Shown: positions 17,701 to 25,445 of the stretch, piece after piece
Layout of the letters: each line of letters begins with the position of its first letter
Numbering within the stretch: the first letter of the stretch is position 1
Source of the DNA: Rhodocyclaceae bacterium
Lineage (GTDB): Bacteria; Pseudomonadota; Gammaproteobacteria; Burkholderiales; Rhodocyclaceae
DNA: 36,845 nt
Assembly: GCA_025353195.1 (NCBI GenBank)
Contig: JANXRC010000025.1
Location: 1 to 36,845 of the forward strand
Direction of reading: 5' to 3'
The notes under the pieces: model-generated
Databases searched by the model: none
Told to the model about the DNA's origin: nothing
What the model saw: only the letters and a program-made list of their open reading frames with translations
Made by a program: the position numbers and the translations under genes

Positions 17701-20661
17701 ACCGGTCTGACCGAGGTTGAAGCTGCCGCTGCCGACCAGGTTCAAGCCGCTGCCGGTCAAGGCTCCGCTGGCCTGGGCGACGCCGGCGCCGGCCGCCGTC
17801 AGTGCGATCGTACCGGCCCCGGCGTTGACGTTGTCATTCAGGTTAAGGCTGTGTATTCCCGTCAGGCTGATGTTGCCGCCGCCTGATGTTGCGCCCACCA
17901 CGCCGTCGATGGTAGTCACGGTCAAGTCGGCCAGGGCGCCGCTGCCGTAAGTATAGGAGATTGCCCCGCTACCGTTGAGGGCCACGGTACCGGCCGCAGT
18001 CGCATTGTTGTTGAGGCTGTAGCCACTGCCCGCGTCGACGGCGAGATTGGGCACCGTCAGTGTGCCACCGGTTTGCGCCAGCGTGCCGCCGGTCTTCAGC
18101 GACAGCGTGCTCCAGTTCGCGGTGGAACTGATGTTTGCCGCCAGCGTGATGCCGCCCGTATTGCCTGCGGTATCACCGATACGCAGCAAGCCGGTGGCGC
18201 CGGTCTTGATCAGCGACAGTTCGCCCTGCGTGAGCGACAGCGTGTTGCTCACCTCGCTGCCGAGATTGATTGGCCGCGCTGCCGCCGAGGTCGTCAGGAT
18301 CACCTTTGCGGCGGCGACGGCGCTGGCGTCCAAGGCCTGCACGATATCCAGCGCGTCGCTGCGCAGGGTGATGTCGCCCCCCTTGCTGTTGATGCCGACC
18401 ACGCCGTCCACCGTGGTCACCTGCAAGGCGGTGGCGGCGGCGTTCTTGAAGGCGAAGCTGTTGCCGGCCGCTGTTCCGCTGCCGGTTACCGTCGCCGCCA
18501 GGCGACTCACCTGGTTGTCGGCCTGCGCCAGGTCGACGCTGTCTGCGTTGGAGCCGGCAGCGTAGCGCACCACCAGGTCGCCGGCGCTGATGATGCCGGC
18601 CGCCGTCTGCGTCACATTGTCCGCGGCATACAGCCGCACCGTGCCGCCGGTGACCGCGGCATTCAGCGCCAAGGGCTGGAAGCCGCTGGTGCTTGTCTCG
18701 GCGGCCTGCAGGTCGACGCGGGCGGTCGCTGCGCTGCCGGTGGTGATTGCTGCATTGACGGCCAGCCCGGCCGTGCTGTCGTCATATACCGCAATGTTAC
18801 CGCCGTGGCTCTGGATGCCCGTGACGCCAACGACGGTGCCCACCGCCAGAGTGGAAGCCGGGCCGCCATTGACGTTGGTGAAGCTGAAATTGCCCGTCAC
18901 GTCGGCCGCCAGCGTCAATACCTTGTTGCTGCGAATATCGGATGCCTGGCCGAATGTAAAGCTGCCTGTTCCCTGCACCCTTAGACCGCTTGCGGTGATG
19001 GTCGATCCGGCGGCCTGGGTGACGCCGGTTGCAGCGGTCAGCAGCAGATTACCGGCACCCAGGCCTACCGTGGCGCCTGCATTGAAGGCGATCGAGCCGT
19101 CCGCCGTCAGGGCGAGATTGTGGCCGCTGGCGGAACTGATGGCAACCGCTCCTGGGGCATCTGCCGTGCCATTGAGGGTGATGTTGCCGGTACTGGCACC
19201 GCCGCCGGTAGTCGCGATGGTGACATCGGAAGTGACAAGATTGGCGTTGACGTCACTGTCACTCACCGAGGAACTTGCGCCACCGCCGTTGGCATAAACG
19301 CCGCCGGGAAAAACGACCGGGACCGCGGCTCCGTGCGTGAGGGTGATGTTGGTCGGGTCCAGCAGCCACTGGCCGCGAACACCGTTGGCGGCGGTGGTAT
19401 CGATGCGGGCACCGGCCACATCGAGATACTGCTTGCCCGAGGTTTCGATGAAGCCGCCATTGCCGCCCTCCGCGCCACCTCGCGCGAAAATGCTGCCATA
19501 GGCGCGCGTCGTGTCGTCGGCCCACAGAACCACCGTACCGCCAGCGCCGACTTTCGTGGCATCGGCCCGAATGCTGGCATCGCGGTCGAAGTAGGTCGCT
19601 GTCGCATTGGGCGCGCCGGCATTGGTGCCATGGGCGTTGCCGCCGACCAGTATCGTGCCGCCGGCAGTTTCTCCCGAGGCATCGAGGCGGGCGCCGGCGA
19701 GCAAGCCGATGCGCTCGCCGCTGACCTGGATGCGGCCGCCACGCGGACCGCTGACGTCCAGGCTGCCGCTTACCTGGACTTCTCCGCCACCGGCGGTCAG
19801 GATGATTTCGCCGTCCCGCTCTTCGATGCCGGCGGCGCGGATTGTGCCACCGTTGTTCACTACGGCGCCGGCGGCCTGGCGTGACGCCATGGCGCTCAAC
19901 ACGACGCGCCCGCCATCGGCGACGATGCGGCCGAGGTTGGAGGCGCCGCCGAGGCTGTCGGCGGTTTCCACGTCAATCGTGAAGTTGACCAACCGGTCGC
20001 CCTGGATGTCGAGCGTTACCGCACCGCCCGCCGCCAGCGCCACGGTGCCGAGGCGGGCCTCGATCACCCCGCCAGCCTGGTTGCTGACGCGGTCGCCGGC
20101 GAGCAGCACATAGCCGCCGTCGCGCGCGCGCAAAACACCCTGGTTGGTGATTTCGGCGCCGGTGACGCCGCCCGCGTCGCGCGTGAAGCGATAGTTGCCG
20201 CCGAGGAAATCCTCGTTGCGGATGTTCAGCGTGGTGGCGACCAGGCCGGCAGTGTCGAGCACCGCGCCGCGGCCGAAGAAGATGCCATTGGGATTGACGA
20301 GAAAGATCTGACCATTGGCGCTGACGCTGCCGAGAATCGATGACGGATCGCTGCCCACCACGCGGTTGAGCGCAATCGAACTGCTGCCGGGCTGGATGAA
20401 ATTGACTGCATTGCCGGCGCCGACGGAGAAGCTCTTCCAATCGATGATGGCGCGGTCGGTGGTCTGGCGGATCTGCTGCTGTTTGCCAGCCTGGGTGATT
20501 GCTGCCTGACCGCCGACCACAGTGCCGCCGGTGGGCAGTTGCGCGTGGGCCATCGGCAGCGCGGCGCCCAGCAGCGCCAGCAGCGCCGCATTCAGCGGCC
20601 GCGGCCAAGCGGCAGCGACTGCCTTCGCCACCTTGCGGCCATCAGTGCGATGCGCCTTCAC
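11791..20661 (-). CDS. TpsA-family exoprotein (filamentous haemagglutinin-like adhesin)
   Basis: A 2956-residue secreted protein. The GTG at 20661 was chosen: a GGAGG site lies six bases upstream and it opens an extended signal peptide ending AHA/QLP near residue 40. Residues about 41-300 are the TPS domain (QANITQAGK-like repeats, LVNPNGIFFGRGA near 121-133). The middle is a long run of Gly/Thr/Ser/Ala beta-helix repeats, including a 95-residue duplication. Residues about 2410-2890 are a Gly-rich array, and the end carries Cys2910 and Cys2946. The partner TpsB gene lies directly upstream, 80 bp away. The product should be exported through TpsB to the cell surface as an adhesin; the ligand is unknown. 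Confidence 0.92.
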   Translation of the reverse strand: MKAHRTDGRKVAKAVAAAWPRPLNAALLALLGAALPMAHAQLPTGGTVVGGQAAITQAGKQQQIRQTTDRAIIDWKSFSVGAGNAVNFIQPGSSSIALNRVVGSDPSSILGSVSANGQIFLVNPNGIFFGRGAVLDTAGLVATTLNIRNEDFLGGNYRFTRDAGGVTGAEITNQGVLRARDGGYVLLAGDRVSNQAGGVIEARLGTVALAAGGAVTLDIQGDRLVNFTIDVETADSLGGASNLGRIVADGGRVVLSAMASRQAAGAVVNNGGTIRAAGIEERDGEIILTAGGGEVQVSGSLDVSGPRGGRIQVSGERIGLLAGARLDASGETAGGTILVGGNAHGTNAGAPNATATYFDRDASIRADATKVGAGGTVVLWADDTTRAYGSIFARGGAEGGNGGFIETSGKQYLDVAGARIDTTAANGVRGQWLLDPTNITLTHGAAVPVVFPGGVYANGGGASSSVSDSDVNANLVTSDVTIATTGGGASTGNITLNGTADAPGAVAISSASGHNLALTADGSIAFNAGATVGLGAGNLLLTAATGVTQAAGSTITASGLRVQGTGSFTFGQASDIRSNKVLTLAADVTGNFSFTNVNGGPASTLAVGTVVGVTGIQSHGGNIAVYDDSTAGLAVNAAITTGSAATARVDLQAAETSTSGFQPLALNAAVTGGTVRLYAADNVTQTAAGIISAGDLVVRYAAGSNADSVDLAQADNQVSRLAATVTGSGTAAGNSFAFKNAAATALQVTTVDGVVGINSKGGDITLRSDALDIVQALDASAVAAAKVILTTSAAARPINLGSEVSNTLSLTQGELSLIKTGATGLLRIGDTAGNTGGITLAANISSTANWSTLSLKTGGTLAQTGGTLTVPNLAVDAGSGYSLNNNATAAGTVALNGSGAISYTYGSGALADLTVTTIDGVVGATSGGGNISLTGIHSLNLNDNVNAGAGTIALTAAGAGVAQASGALTGSGLNLVGSGSFNLGQTGNAVGTLAAAVSGGITYTDAGLLTVGTVGGTSGITSGGATVSLTADRMAINQNIITGGGGVTLKPLTLTQKMDIGSASDATAGTLELSGAEIARLISGGGPLNFGDAAVNGLITVSAPITATAPIGLSNGTGGISFAGTGTLTTTGGGVTIQSSGIVSDGGGARGIAASGLLTVTAQGGIALTGSGNSVSTVALTNTGGGAVSFVDNNASLAVNALSQTGAGAISVSNTAGSLSLSAVAADTSGNDLTLAAGGLLSIGKNITAAGKAISLSAGSISQTAGALSAATLTVTSGGAVTLNQAGNNVDTVSIGAGGAVAYRDADGIAVGGSGISSGGSNGNVTLTTGGPITLNQGVNAGTGTINLAVAGGINQTAGALTASTLTVTSSGAGAVTLNQATNNVGTVSITAAGAIAYRDADAVTVGGSGVSSGASNGDVSLTTGGLLTLTQGVNAGTGTVTLNSGGGADQTAGGITASKLLILGNGPFSLTNGVSGVGSTTNTNNVGTLAGNFTGDLAYVDNSALTIGTVGATNGLTSTSGGSIDVTTTSGSLTISQPVSATAAGDVSLVAAGSMAVNANVTGNQVRLNAGGTMSQALAGSFVSGTTFLFGASNNADAAIWNRSGGATLAELVRYFDGSFDLVNGLNEDLTATKLIIYGLDGAVGFKLAAGRKITATNLLLGGAGSFYLDNASNDIQNLAVFRPWGSNAGWSVAYRDANNFDLGTVSWNQKLTHLAGATTWTWSGTKTISGLLNNGYWPSYGFGGSGGAVRLTADTGTVGLAQNLQTGGLVALTSPGGLTEQSGVTITGGNLKVVTNASVVLGNSNSVTGFAAQATNASQVLLLSSSGVTIGDVDGISGVSLAGPGDATVDIRSSGGALTVSRAVNVTTAGAAVPNAAPAHIKLRSFGDMTIQSDVSARGGSAGTGIGAEVNLRSDVGGIFQTAGTIAATDDGPSTAATLAPHSAKVTVSAGANYADAGSNIINCVWAYGGNCGQVSLVGASATSDRGSAIVDVFAPYYLSTTGAITATGQTAPRVSFTGDIQDSSQNLVSSASLSIGGAVTVSQPGGADVNTRSTSETAGLLLSGYDIGTSAALASNSVYGISVSAQRNITFGGNVSTTANDGVSLSTSGATALVSTTGAAVVTAKQLGLTGDRDVGIFNLRTDTGTLQILGARALTIDNSVHSGMLLATVVGRVSAATTDPSTGTVIPAVDKPVGAISITTGGDLTTFSLNNTGASNYDLNGDPGNFFDPHTTRPLTLIANNIVETPGAFTLDPATLVTLRPYTAGRPIVVKKQPGITTDPGTTYYYGSIAGLLNQFHPDVTLVIGGAGYSGDITIGSRVGGNWPSSEQFSLANMSLTFQTTGRIYNLFATDINTPTNWVGFAPPYSPFPPITCTFGQACLSKLTSNEIIFRDSLSGGRYVRIAGTGDGTGGFTPPSGSTSSSGGGGSSSGGGGSGGSTSSGSSSSTPPAGDPGGGGAAGSPGDTTLTVVVVTTPDSGGGTVVGGGDPIPPPSAPSAPLTPTDLAPDGGSGGSGGSGLAGVDDRTGGGGGGALAGDPGGGTTGGGLPGDSGSTSGTSGGGLAGDPDTTGTSGTSGGTLAGDPGGAGGAGSGLSDGSAGGAGGAGGAGSGLADGSTSGAGGAGGDGSGLADGSAGGAGGAGGAGSGLADGSGGGTGGSTLAATGDGSGGAGSSGGGSAGGSGSGLGDDGAGGGGSGSLAGGADGAGGSGSGLADGSDGGIGGGTIAAAGDGSSGAGTGAGGAEGGSGTGSGLDGDGAGTGGSDSLAGGTGGAGGSGSGLAGGSTGGTDGSAIAAAGDGSGGAGDASGIAGGTGGSGSGLGGDESGSGGTGTVLAGDGSTPGAGGLAGADDARTDSAAGVGDGTGGTAGGLAGGPLQLVGGGAGDATTAEPTRLARADIAGGRSESPECAADRNQEMRAASTSALGGKPVVVVQGNGVRFSGHSCGAGGGQGKSR
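12000..13420. repeat. Gly-rich coding repeat array in tpsA
   Basis: This part of tpsA encodes a low-complexity Gly/Ser/Ala/Asp array built on units such as GSGLADGS and GGAGGAG. At DNA level two 53-bp segments, 12707-12759 and 12815-12867, are identical and 108 bp apart (36 codons). The array resembles a surface stalk or linker and is a likely site of recombination and length change. The antisense strand is open for long stretches here because of the base composition. Confidence 0.85.
16343..16905. repeat. 285-bp tandem duplication inside tpsA
   Basis: Two adjacent copies of about 285 bp (95 codons), starting near 16343 and 16628, are closely similar. For example GTGCCGGT, CGGCATTGAC and the CATCGGCATC-CGGTAGGCGA block recur exactly 285 bp apart (16455 and 16740). 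The encoded protein repeats include TLTVTS, AYRDAD and VNAGTGT. A weaker third copy may follow. It lies in the beta-helical region of the exoprotein. Confidence 0.8.
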
Positions 20662-20741
20662 CCGCGCCCTCCGCTTGCCGCGACGGGTGTCGTCGAATTG
20701 CTGGAGCCGGTAAAGACGATGGTCATGTGAATGATCCCTGT

Positions 20742-22373
20742 CTAGAAGCTCACACTGGCGGAAAGCCAAAGCCGGGCGCCGCTCTTGCCATCGCCCGGGC
20801 GATGGGAGCCGAGCGTGGTGGGCCATGCGATATCGGCGCGGACAAGGCTGTTCTTCCACGGAAATACGCTGGCGCCGACACCCCAACTGGCCAGGCCATC
20901 CTGGCTGGCGAAGCCGGTATTGCGCACGGCACCACGATCATGATAAATCGAAACCTGGCCGCCGGTGTTACCAAGTGCGATCTGGCGCCGGAATTCGACA
21001 GTCAGCAAGTAGCCTTTGTCGCCGCGGTATTCGGCCACCTGGTAGCCGCGCACGCTGTCAGGGCCGCCCAGGCTGAACTTCTCGGTATCCGGCACCGCAC
21101 CGGCGCCGATCATGGTGTTCACGCGGGTGAACACGTCCCAGCGTGGCGTGAGGCCGGCGAGGTGCGTGAAATCGATATCCACCTTGCCGCGCAGCGCAGT
21201 CGGATTGCTGCCGTAGTTGTTGCGGAAATTGCTGCTGAAGGTGGTGCTGAGGCTGGTGCTGGCAGAATCCTCGTGTACCCAGTTGCCGGCAGCCCCGACG
21301 CTGGCTACCGACAACTTGGTCGACGACAGTGCGGTTGATAGCGCCGATTGCTCGCTGCCGGTGGACTTGATGCCGGCGCTGAGGCTGATGTTCGAGACGC
21401 GGCTGCGTCGAAGTGGGTAGCTGATGCCGATCTCGTCGCTGTTGACCAGGCCCTCGATACCCAGCGCGGCGAAATCACCGGCCACCTTGTAGCGCACCCG
21501 CGAACTCGCCATGCTCAGGCGCAGGCCATCCGCACCGATCGGGACGCTGTAGCCGAGCTTGCTGAAGCGCATCAGATCGCCGTTGGACTTCATGCCGCGC
21601 CATACCAGTTGGTCGCCGATGCCGAGCGGGTTGTTGAACTCGACACCGACGTCGAACCGGTTGGCGCCGGCTTCCTTGCGACCGCTGTTGTTCATTTGCA
21701 GCGTCAGAGCCAGCGGCTTTTCCTCAAGGGCGATGGTGGCGTCGGTTTCGCCTTGCCGGCTGCCGGGTGCCAGCGTGGCGCGTGCTTCCAGTCCCGGCAG
21801 ATCGTTCATCAGCAGCAGACTGCGCTCGAGCTGACCGATGGTGACTTGCTTTTCGGCCGTGAGCGGATCGAGATAGGCGCCGAGCATGGCATCCGAGTAG
21901 CGCCAGCCACCGTCGAAACGCAAGGTGCCGATGCGGCCCTCGACTACCTGGATTGCCACCAGTCCATCCTCGACACGCTGCACCGGGACGAAAGCACCGG
22001 CCACCGGATAACCCTGGTCGCGGTAGAAGCGGCTCACCGCATCGGCGGCGCGGTTCAGATCGTAGAGGTTCAGTTGCAGATCGGTGAAGCGCTCCACCAC
22101 GCGTCGCAGGCGGGCCTCGTTGAACACCGTGTTGCCGGTGAAGTGAAAACCCTTGACCAGAAAACGCCGGCCATCGCGGTCGTGGCTCGAAGGCGAGGCG
22201 TCACGCTGGAACAGGAATTCGGCCGGACCCGGTGGCGGCGGGCGACGCGTATCGACGCCTTCGATCAGGGTTCCCGGCGATGGCGGCGCCTGCGCGTGCA
22301 ACGACTCGGCCGCGAATAGCCCAAGCGACGCCAGCAACAAGGACGAGCGAACCAGGGAGAGTCGGATCGACAC
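20742..22373 (-). CDS. TpsB outer-membrane transporter (ShlB/FhaC/HecB family)
   Basis: A 543-residue protein with a GTG start at 22373 and a signal peptide ending SLHA/QAP near residue 27. Residues about 72-149 form a POTRA domain (VKGFHFTGNTVFNEARLRR), and the rest is a 16-strand barrel of the FhaC type with the VRGY motif at 441-444 and a C-terminal Phe. It exports the TpsA protein encoded 80 bp downstream. No good ribosome site precedes the GTG; translation may be coupled to the Sel1 gene ending 15 bp earlier. Confidence 0.95.
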   Translation of the reverse strand: MSIRLSLVRSSLLLASLGLFAAESLHAQAPPSPGTLIEGVDTRRPPPPGPAEFLFQRDASPSSHDRDGRRFLVKGFHFTGNTVFNEARLRRVVERFTDLQLNLYDLNRAADAVSRFYRDQGYPVAGAFVPVQRVEDGLVAIQVVEGRIGTLRFDGGWRYSDAMLGAYLDPLTAEKQVTIGQLERSLLLMNDLPGLEARATLAPGSRQGETDATIALEEKPLALTLQMNNSGRKEAGANRFDVGVEFNNPLGIGDQLVWRGMKSNGDLMRFSKLGYSVPIGADGLRLSMASSRVRYKVAGDFAALGIEGLVNSDEIGISYPLRRSRVSNISLSAGIKSTGSEQSALSTALSSTKLSVASVGAAGNWVHEDSASTSLSTTFSSNFRNNYGSNPTALRGKVDIDFTHLAGLTPRWDVFTRVNTMIGAGAVPDTEKFSLGGPDSVRGYQVAEYRGDKGYLLTVEFRRQIALGNTGGQVSIYHDRGAVRNTGFASQDGLASWGVGASVFPWKNSLVRADIAWPTTLGSHRPGDGKSGARLWLSASVSF

Positions 22374-22388
22374 GCCGGACGCTTGAAC

Positions 22389-23207
22389 TCAGGGCCGACG
22401 GCCGGATTGACGCGCCTGCCAGTCGGCAAGGAGTTTGTCCACCTGGTCGCGCTGGGCCGGGCTCAGCCGGCGTGCGGTGCTGTCGCGATTGGTGGCGGCG
22501 TTGGCGCTGCCGCCCGCGGCCGCCACGGTGAACCAGAAATTGGCCTGAACGATATTTTCCGCCAGCCCGCGGCCGAGGCCATAGAGCACGCCGAGGTTGT
22601 TCTGCGCCGCAGGGTGGCCCTGGTCGGCTGCGCGTCGATACCAGAGCGCCGCCAGCTTGTAGTCCTGCGTAACGCCGCGAGCGCGCTCGTACATCACGCC
22701 GAGGTTGTTCTGCGCCTGGGCCAGTCCCTTGTCGGCGGCGGCGCGGTAGAGTTTCAGTGCGTCCGGCAGGCTGACGGCGACGCCGAGTCCACGTTCGTAC
22801 AGGACGCCGAGGTTGTTTTGTGCATTCAGGTCGCCGCGCATCGCCCCTTTGCGATACCACTCTGCCGCCTGCTTAAGGTCCTGGGCGACGCCGATGCCGC
22901 GCTCGAAACACACCCCGAGGTTGTTCTGTGCCGAAGCGTTGCCGCGTTCGGCCGCCTGACGATACCAGCCGGCTGCCTTGACCGGGTCCTTGTCCACGCC
23001 CAAACCGCGCTCGTAGAGTACACCCAGGTTGTTTTGCGCGTTGCTGTCACCGCGTTCGGCCAGGGGTAGCCAGACCTGGCGCGCCGTATCGTAGTCGCCG
23101 CGGGCAAAAGCCTCGATGCCCGAGCCCACTTTCGCCTGCGACCAGGCCGGCCCCGCCAGGGAGACTGCGATCACCAAAAGGGCACTGCACCACAGGCGAT
23201 TTATCAT
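22389..23207 (-). CDS. Sel1-repeat exported protein
   Basis: A 272-residue protein with a signal peptide (MINRLWCSALLVIAVSLAGPAWS) and about six Sel1-like repeats of 36 residues from about residue 30 to 235 (AQNNLGVLYERGLGV and variants). The C-terminal 35 residues are charged (LSPAQRDQVDKLLADW). Sel1 repeats form alpha-solenoids for protein-protein contacts. It is the first gene of the tpsB-tpsA unit and presumably periplasmic. A chaperone or scaffold role in exoprotein secretion is possible, but only inferred from position. Confidence 0.9.
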   Translation of the reverse strand: MINRLWCSALLVIAVSLAGPAWSQAKVGSGIEAFARGDYDTARQVWLPLAERGDSNAQNNLGVLYERGLGVDKDPVKAAGWYRQAAERGNASAQNNLGVCFERGIGVAQDLKQAAEWYRKGAMRGDLNAQNNLGVLYERGLGVAVSLPDALKLYRAAADKGLAQAQNNLGVMYERARGVTQDYKLAALWYRRAADQGHPAAQNNLGVLYGLGRGLAENIVQANFWFTVAAAGGSANAATNRDSTARRLSPAQRDQVDKLLADWQARQSGRRP

Positions 23208-23379
23208 GGCGATGGATGATCAGTTGAAAACTCAAGCATAATAAACGATTGTAGCGACATTGGCTGAACACCGCAGATTCATCCTGCATGGGAGGAAACC
23301 GTTGGAGAATGCTTGCGATCTTGGCCGTGGTGTGAGAGGCTAATAAATTGTCTGCCATATCAAATTCCGCATCGCGACC

Positions 23380-23901
23380 ATGACGACCGCCCTCGGATTC
23401 GCCAAACAGTTCCCCAACCTCGCCGCCGAACTCGGCCCCGACAATCTCCAGCGCTTGCTGGGCTCCATGTCGGCGCTCGAACTTCCCGCCCACCGCAAGC
23501 TGATTCGCGACCGGATGCCGGTCGATTCGCTTTATTTCCTGGTCGAGGGCCATGTGTCGATATCGGTCGAAGAAAACGGCCGCCAGATCTCGCTCGGAGA
23601 ACTCGGGCCCGGGCAGTGGCTGGGCGAAGTTTCGGTGCTGTCGGGCGAAATGCTGGCCAGCTCGACCGTAATAGCCCGTTCGCCGGTCAAATTGCTGCGG
23701 CTCAGGCATCAGGCGTTCGAGGAACTGATGAAGCAGTACCCCGTGATCAGCGGCGTGTTGCTGCGCGAGTTGATCGACATGCTGGCCGAACGTCTGCGCG
23801 TGTCGCTCGCTGCCGGCACGGCGCCAATCGCCAACGCCGAGCTCGAAGCGGCCCCGAAGCACGGCCTCCTCTGGGCGCTGTTCGGCGGCAACGGAGGCTG
23901 A
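23380..23901 (+). CDS. Stand-alone cyclic-nucleotide-binding-like domain protein (first of pair)
   Basis: A 173-residue protein. Residues about 25-140 form a cNMP-binding fold (LYFLVEGHVSISVEENGRQI, LGELGPGQWLGEVSVLSGEM). There is no DNA-binding domain or other output domain. In the phosphate-binding cassette the Gly-Glu pair is kept, but the Arg that normally contacts the cyclic phosphate is absent (EMLASSTV), so nucleotide binding is doubtful. It is divergent from the Sel1 gene and one base upstream of a second protein of the same type. Function is unknown. Confidence 0.85.
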   Translation: MTTALGFAKQFPNLAAELGPDNLQRLLGSMSALELPAHRKLIRDRMPVDSLYFLVEGHVSISVEENGRQISLGELGPGQWLGEVSVLSGEMLASSTVIARSPVKLLRLRHQAFEELMKQYPVISGVLLRELIDMLAERLRVSLAAGTAPIANAELEAAPKHGLLWALFGGNGG

Positions 23902-23902
23902 C

Positions 23903-24367
23903 ATGGAATTCCGCCAGTTCATCGCCACGCTGCCCGCCTTCGAAGATCTGCCGGCGCAGGATATTGAAGCCCTGCTGCAGGTACTCCACTATGAGCCGCA
24001 TATCGCCGGCTACGACTTTTTTACCCAGGGCGAATCGCACCCGGTCATGCACGTATTGCTCGACGGCGGCGTGCGCGTGACGCGCCACGACGATGCCGGC
24101 ACAGTGGTCGATGCCGCGGAGGTGCGGGGGGGAGAACTGTTCGGTCTGCTCGGGCTGGTAGACAATCTGCCGGCCACCGCCGGGGCCACGGCCACCAGCG
24201 CAGTTGGAGTTGCCAGCCTCAACCGGGAGGGTTACCAGTGGCTTTTTGCCGCGGCCCCGGCGCTGGCACGACGCCTCGAATACATGATCGCCGTTCAGCT
24301 GGCGCGCGAACTGCAATATCGCAATCGCCTGTTGCGCGCCCGTCTGCGCCAGGGCCAGAAGCCTTAG
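23903..24367 (+). CDS. Stand-alone cyclic-nucleotide-binding-like domain protein (second of pair)
   Basis: A 154-residue protein with a cNMP-binding-like fold over most of its length (YDFFTQGESHPVMHVLLDGG, then AEVRGGELFGLLGLVDNLPA). The phosphate-binding cassette is more degenerate than in the upstream gene: no clear Glu/Arg pair. It has no output domain. The ATG lies one base after the stop of the first gene, so the two are surely co-translated and may form a heteromer. Function is not recognised. Confidence 0.8.
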   Translation: MEFRQFIATLPAFEDLPAQDIEALLQVLHYEPHIAGYDFFTQGESHPVMHVLLDGGVRVTRHDDAGTVVDAAEVRGGELFGLLGLVDNLPATAGATATSAVGVASLNREGYQWLFAAAPALARRLEYMIAVQLARELQYRNRLLRARLRQGQKP

Positions 24368-24492
24368 CGAGGCCGATCCGTACCCTGTCACGCAGGGGTA
24401 CTGAATAACCGGATGGTCGAAGTTGCCTCGAGCCAATAGTCGGCGCTGGCGGGACGGCGAATACAGTGCCCTTTTGGCGGCCGCTTGGCGGG

Positions 24493-24522
24493 TTGAAAAA
24501 CAAAACGCCCCGGAAGGGGCGT
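24493..24522 (-). terminator. Rho-independent terminator of tRNA-Ser
   Basis: On the minus strand a 7-bp stem (ACGCCCC / GGGGCGT, 24505-24522) with loop TTCC is followed by TTTGTTTTTC. It lies 14 bp after the CCA end of the tRNA-Ser gene. Confidence 0.85.
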
Positions 24523-24536
24523 GTTCGCCATGTCGT

Positions 24537-24626
24537 TGGCGGATGGGGTGAGATTCGAACTCACGGAAGGCTTGCACCTTCGCCGGTTTTCAAGACCGGT
24601 GCATTCAACCGCTCTGCCACCCATCC
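24537..24626 (-). tRNA. tRNA-Ser (anticodon UGA)
   Basis: A 90-nt cloverleaf including an encoded CCA. The acceptor stem GGATGGG pairs with CCCATCC, the discriminator is G, the anticodon loop CTTGAAA holds TGA, the variable arm is long (class II), and the T loop is TTCGAAT. A TAAAAT box 13 bp upstream (24639-24644) could be the -10 of its promoter, though no good -35 is seen. A terminator follows. Confidence 0.95.
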
Positions 24627-24674
24627 GTCGGGCTGCGGATTTTAGCAGCCTGCAGGATGTTCCTTGCGCCCCGC

Positions 24675-25445
24675 CTAGTTGAATTTCGAGAAATCGGGTT
24701 TGCGTTTTTCGAAGAATGCGGCAAAAGCTTCGCTGGCCTCGGGAGACACCAGGCGCTGTTTGAACACTTCCGCCTCGAAGCCCATTGTTTCGCGAATCGT
24801 GGCCTGTTGCGCGCGTTTCATCAATTGCTTGGTGAGGCGCAGCGATGCGGCCGGCTGTGTGGTCAACTTGCGGCAACGTTCAAGCGCATGATCCAGCACC
24901 TGCGCATCCGGCAGCACCGCGTTGACGATGCCGGCGTCAAGCGCAACCTGTGCGGAGAATGCTTCGCCGAGCATCAGCATCTCCGCTGCGCGCGCGTGAC
25001 CCGCACACAGCGGCAGCAGCAGGCTCGACGCGGCTTCCGGCGTCAGGCCGAGATTGGCGAAGGGCATCGCGAAGCGCGCCCCGCTGCCGGCATAGACCAG
25101 GTCGCAGTGCAGCAGCATGGTGGTGCCAACGCCTATCGCCACGCCTTCGACAGCGGCGACGAAGGGCTTCTGCAGTCCGGCGAAGCCCTCGATGAAGCGG
25201 TACACCGGCGCGCTTTCATCCATCGGCGGTTTATCCACGAAATCGGCCAGATCGTTGCCGGCCGTGAAATTGCCGCCGGCGCCTGAAATCAGAATGACGC
25301 GCACCGCGGGGTCGGCCTCGGCGCTTGCCAGTGCATCCGCCATGGTCCGGTACATCGCGGCGGTCAGCGCGTTCTTCTTCTCGGGGCGCGCCATTTCGAT
25401 GTGGAACACGCCATCGGCCTGCCTGATGCGGACCGTTTCGCTCAT
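24675..25445 (-). CDS. Enoyl-CoA hydratase/isomerase family protein
   Basis: A 256-residue crotonase-fold protein. The CoA pocket and oxyanion hole segments are visible (RPEKKNALTAAMY near residue 20; GAGGNFTAGNDLADF near 55; VEGVAIGVGTTMLLHCDLVY near 100). The first Glu of true hydratases is replaced by Thr (GVGTTML), while LGLTPEAASSLLLP near 132 keeps the Glu typical of delta3,delta2-enoyl-CoA isomerases. An isomerase or related activity is therefore more likely than hydration. It overlaps the GST stop by 4 bp and is third in a fatty-acid operon. Confidence 0.88.
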   Translation of the reverse strand: MSETVRIRQADGVFHIEMARPEKKNALTAAMYRTMADALASAEADPAVRVILISGAGGNFTAGNDLADFVDKPPMDESAPVYRFIEGFAGLQKPFVAAVEGVAIGVGTTMLLHCDLVYAGSGARFAMPFANLGLTPEAASSLLLPLCAGHARAAEMLMLGEAFSAQVALDAGIVNAVLPDAQVLDHALERCRKLTTQPAASLRLTKQLMKRAQQATIRETMGFEAEVFKQRLVSPEASEAFAAFFEKRKPDFSKFN

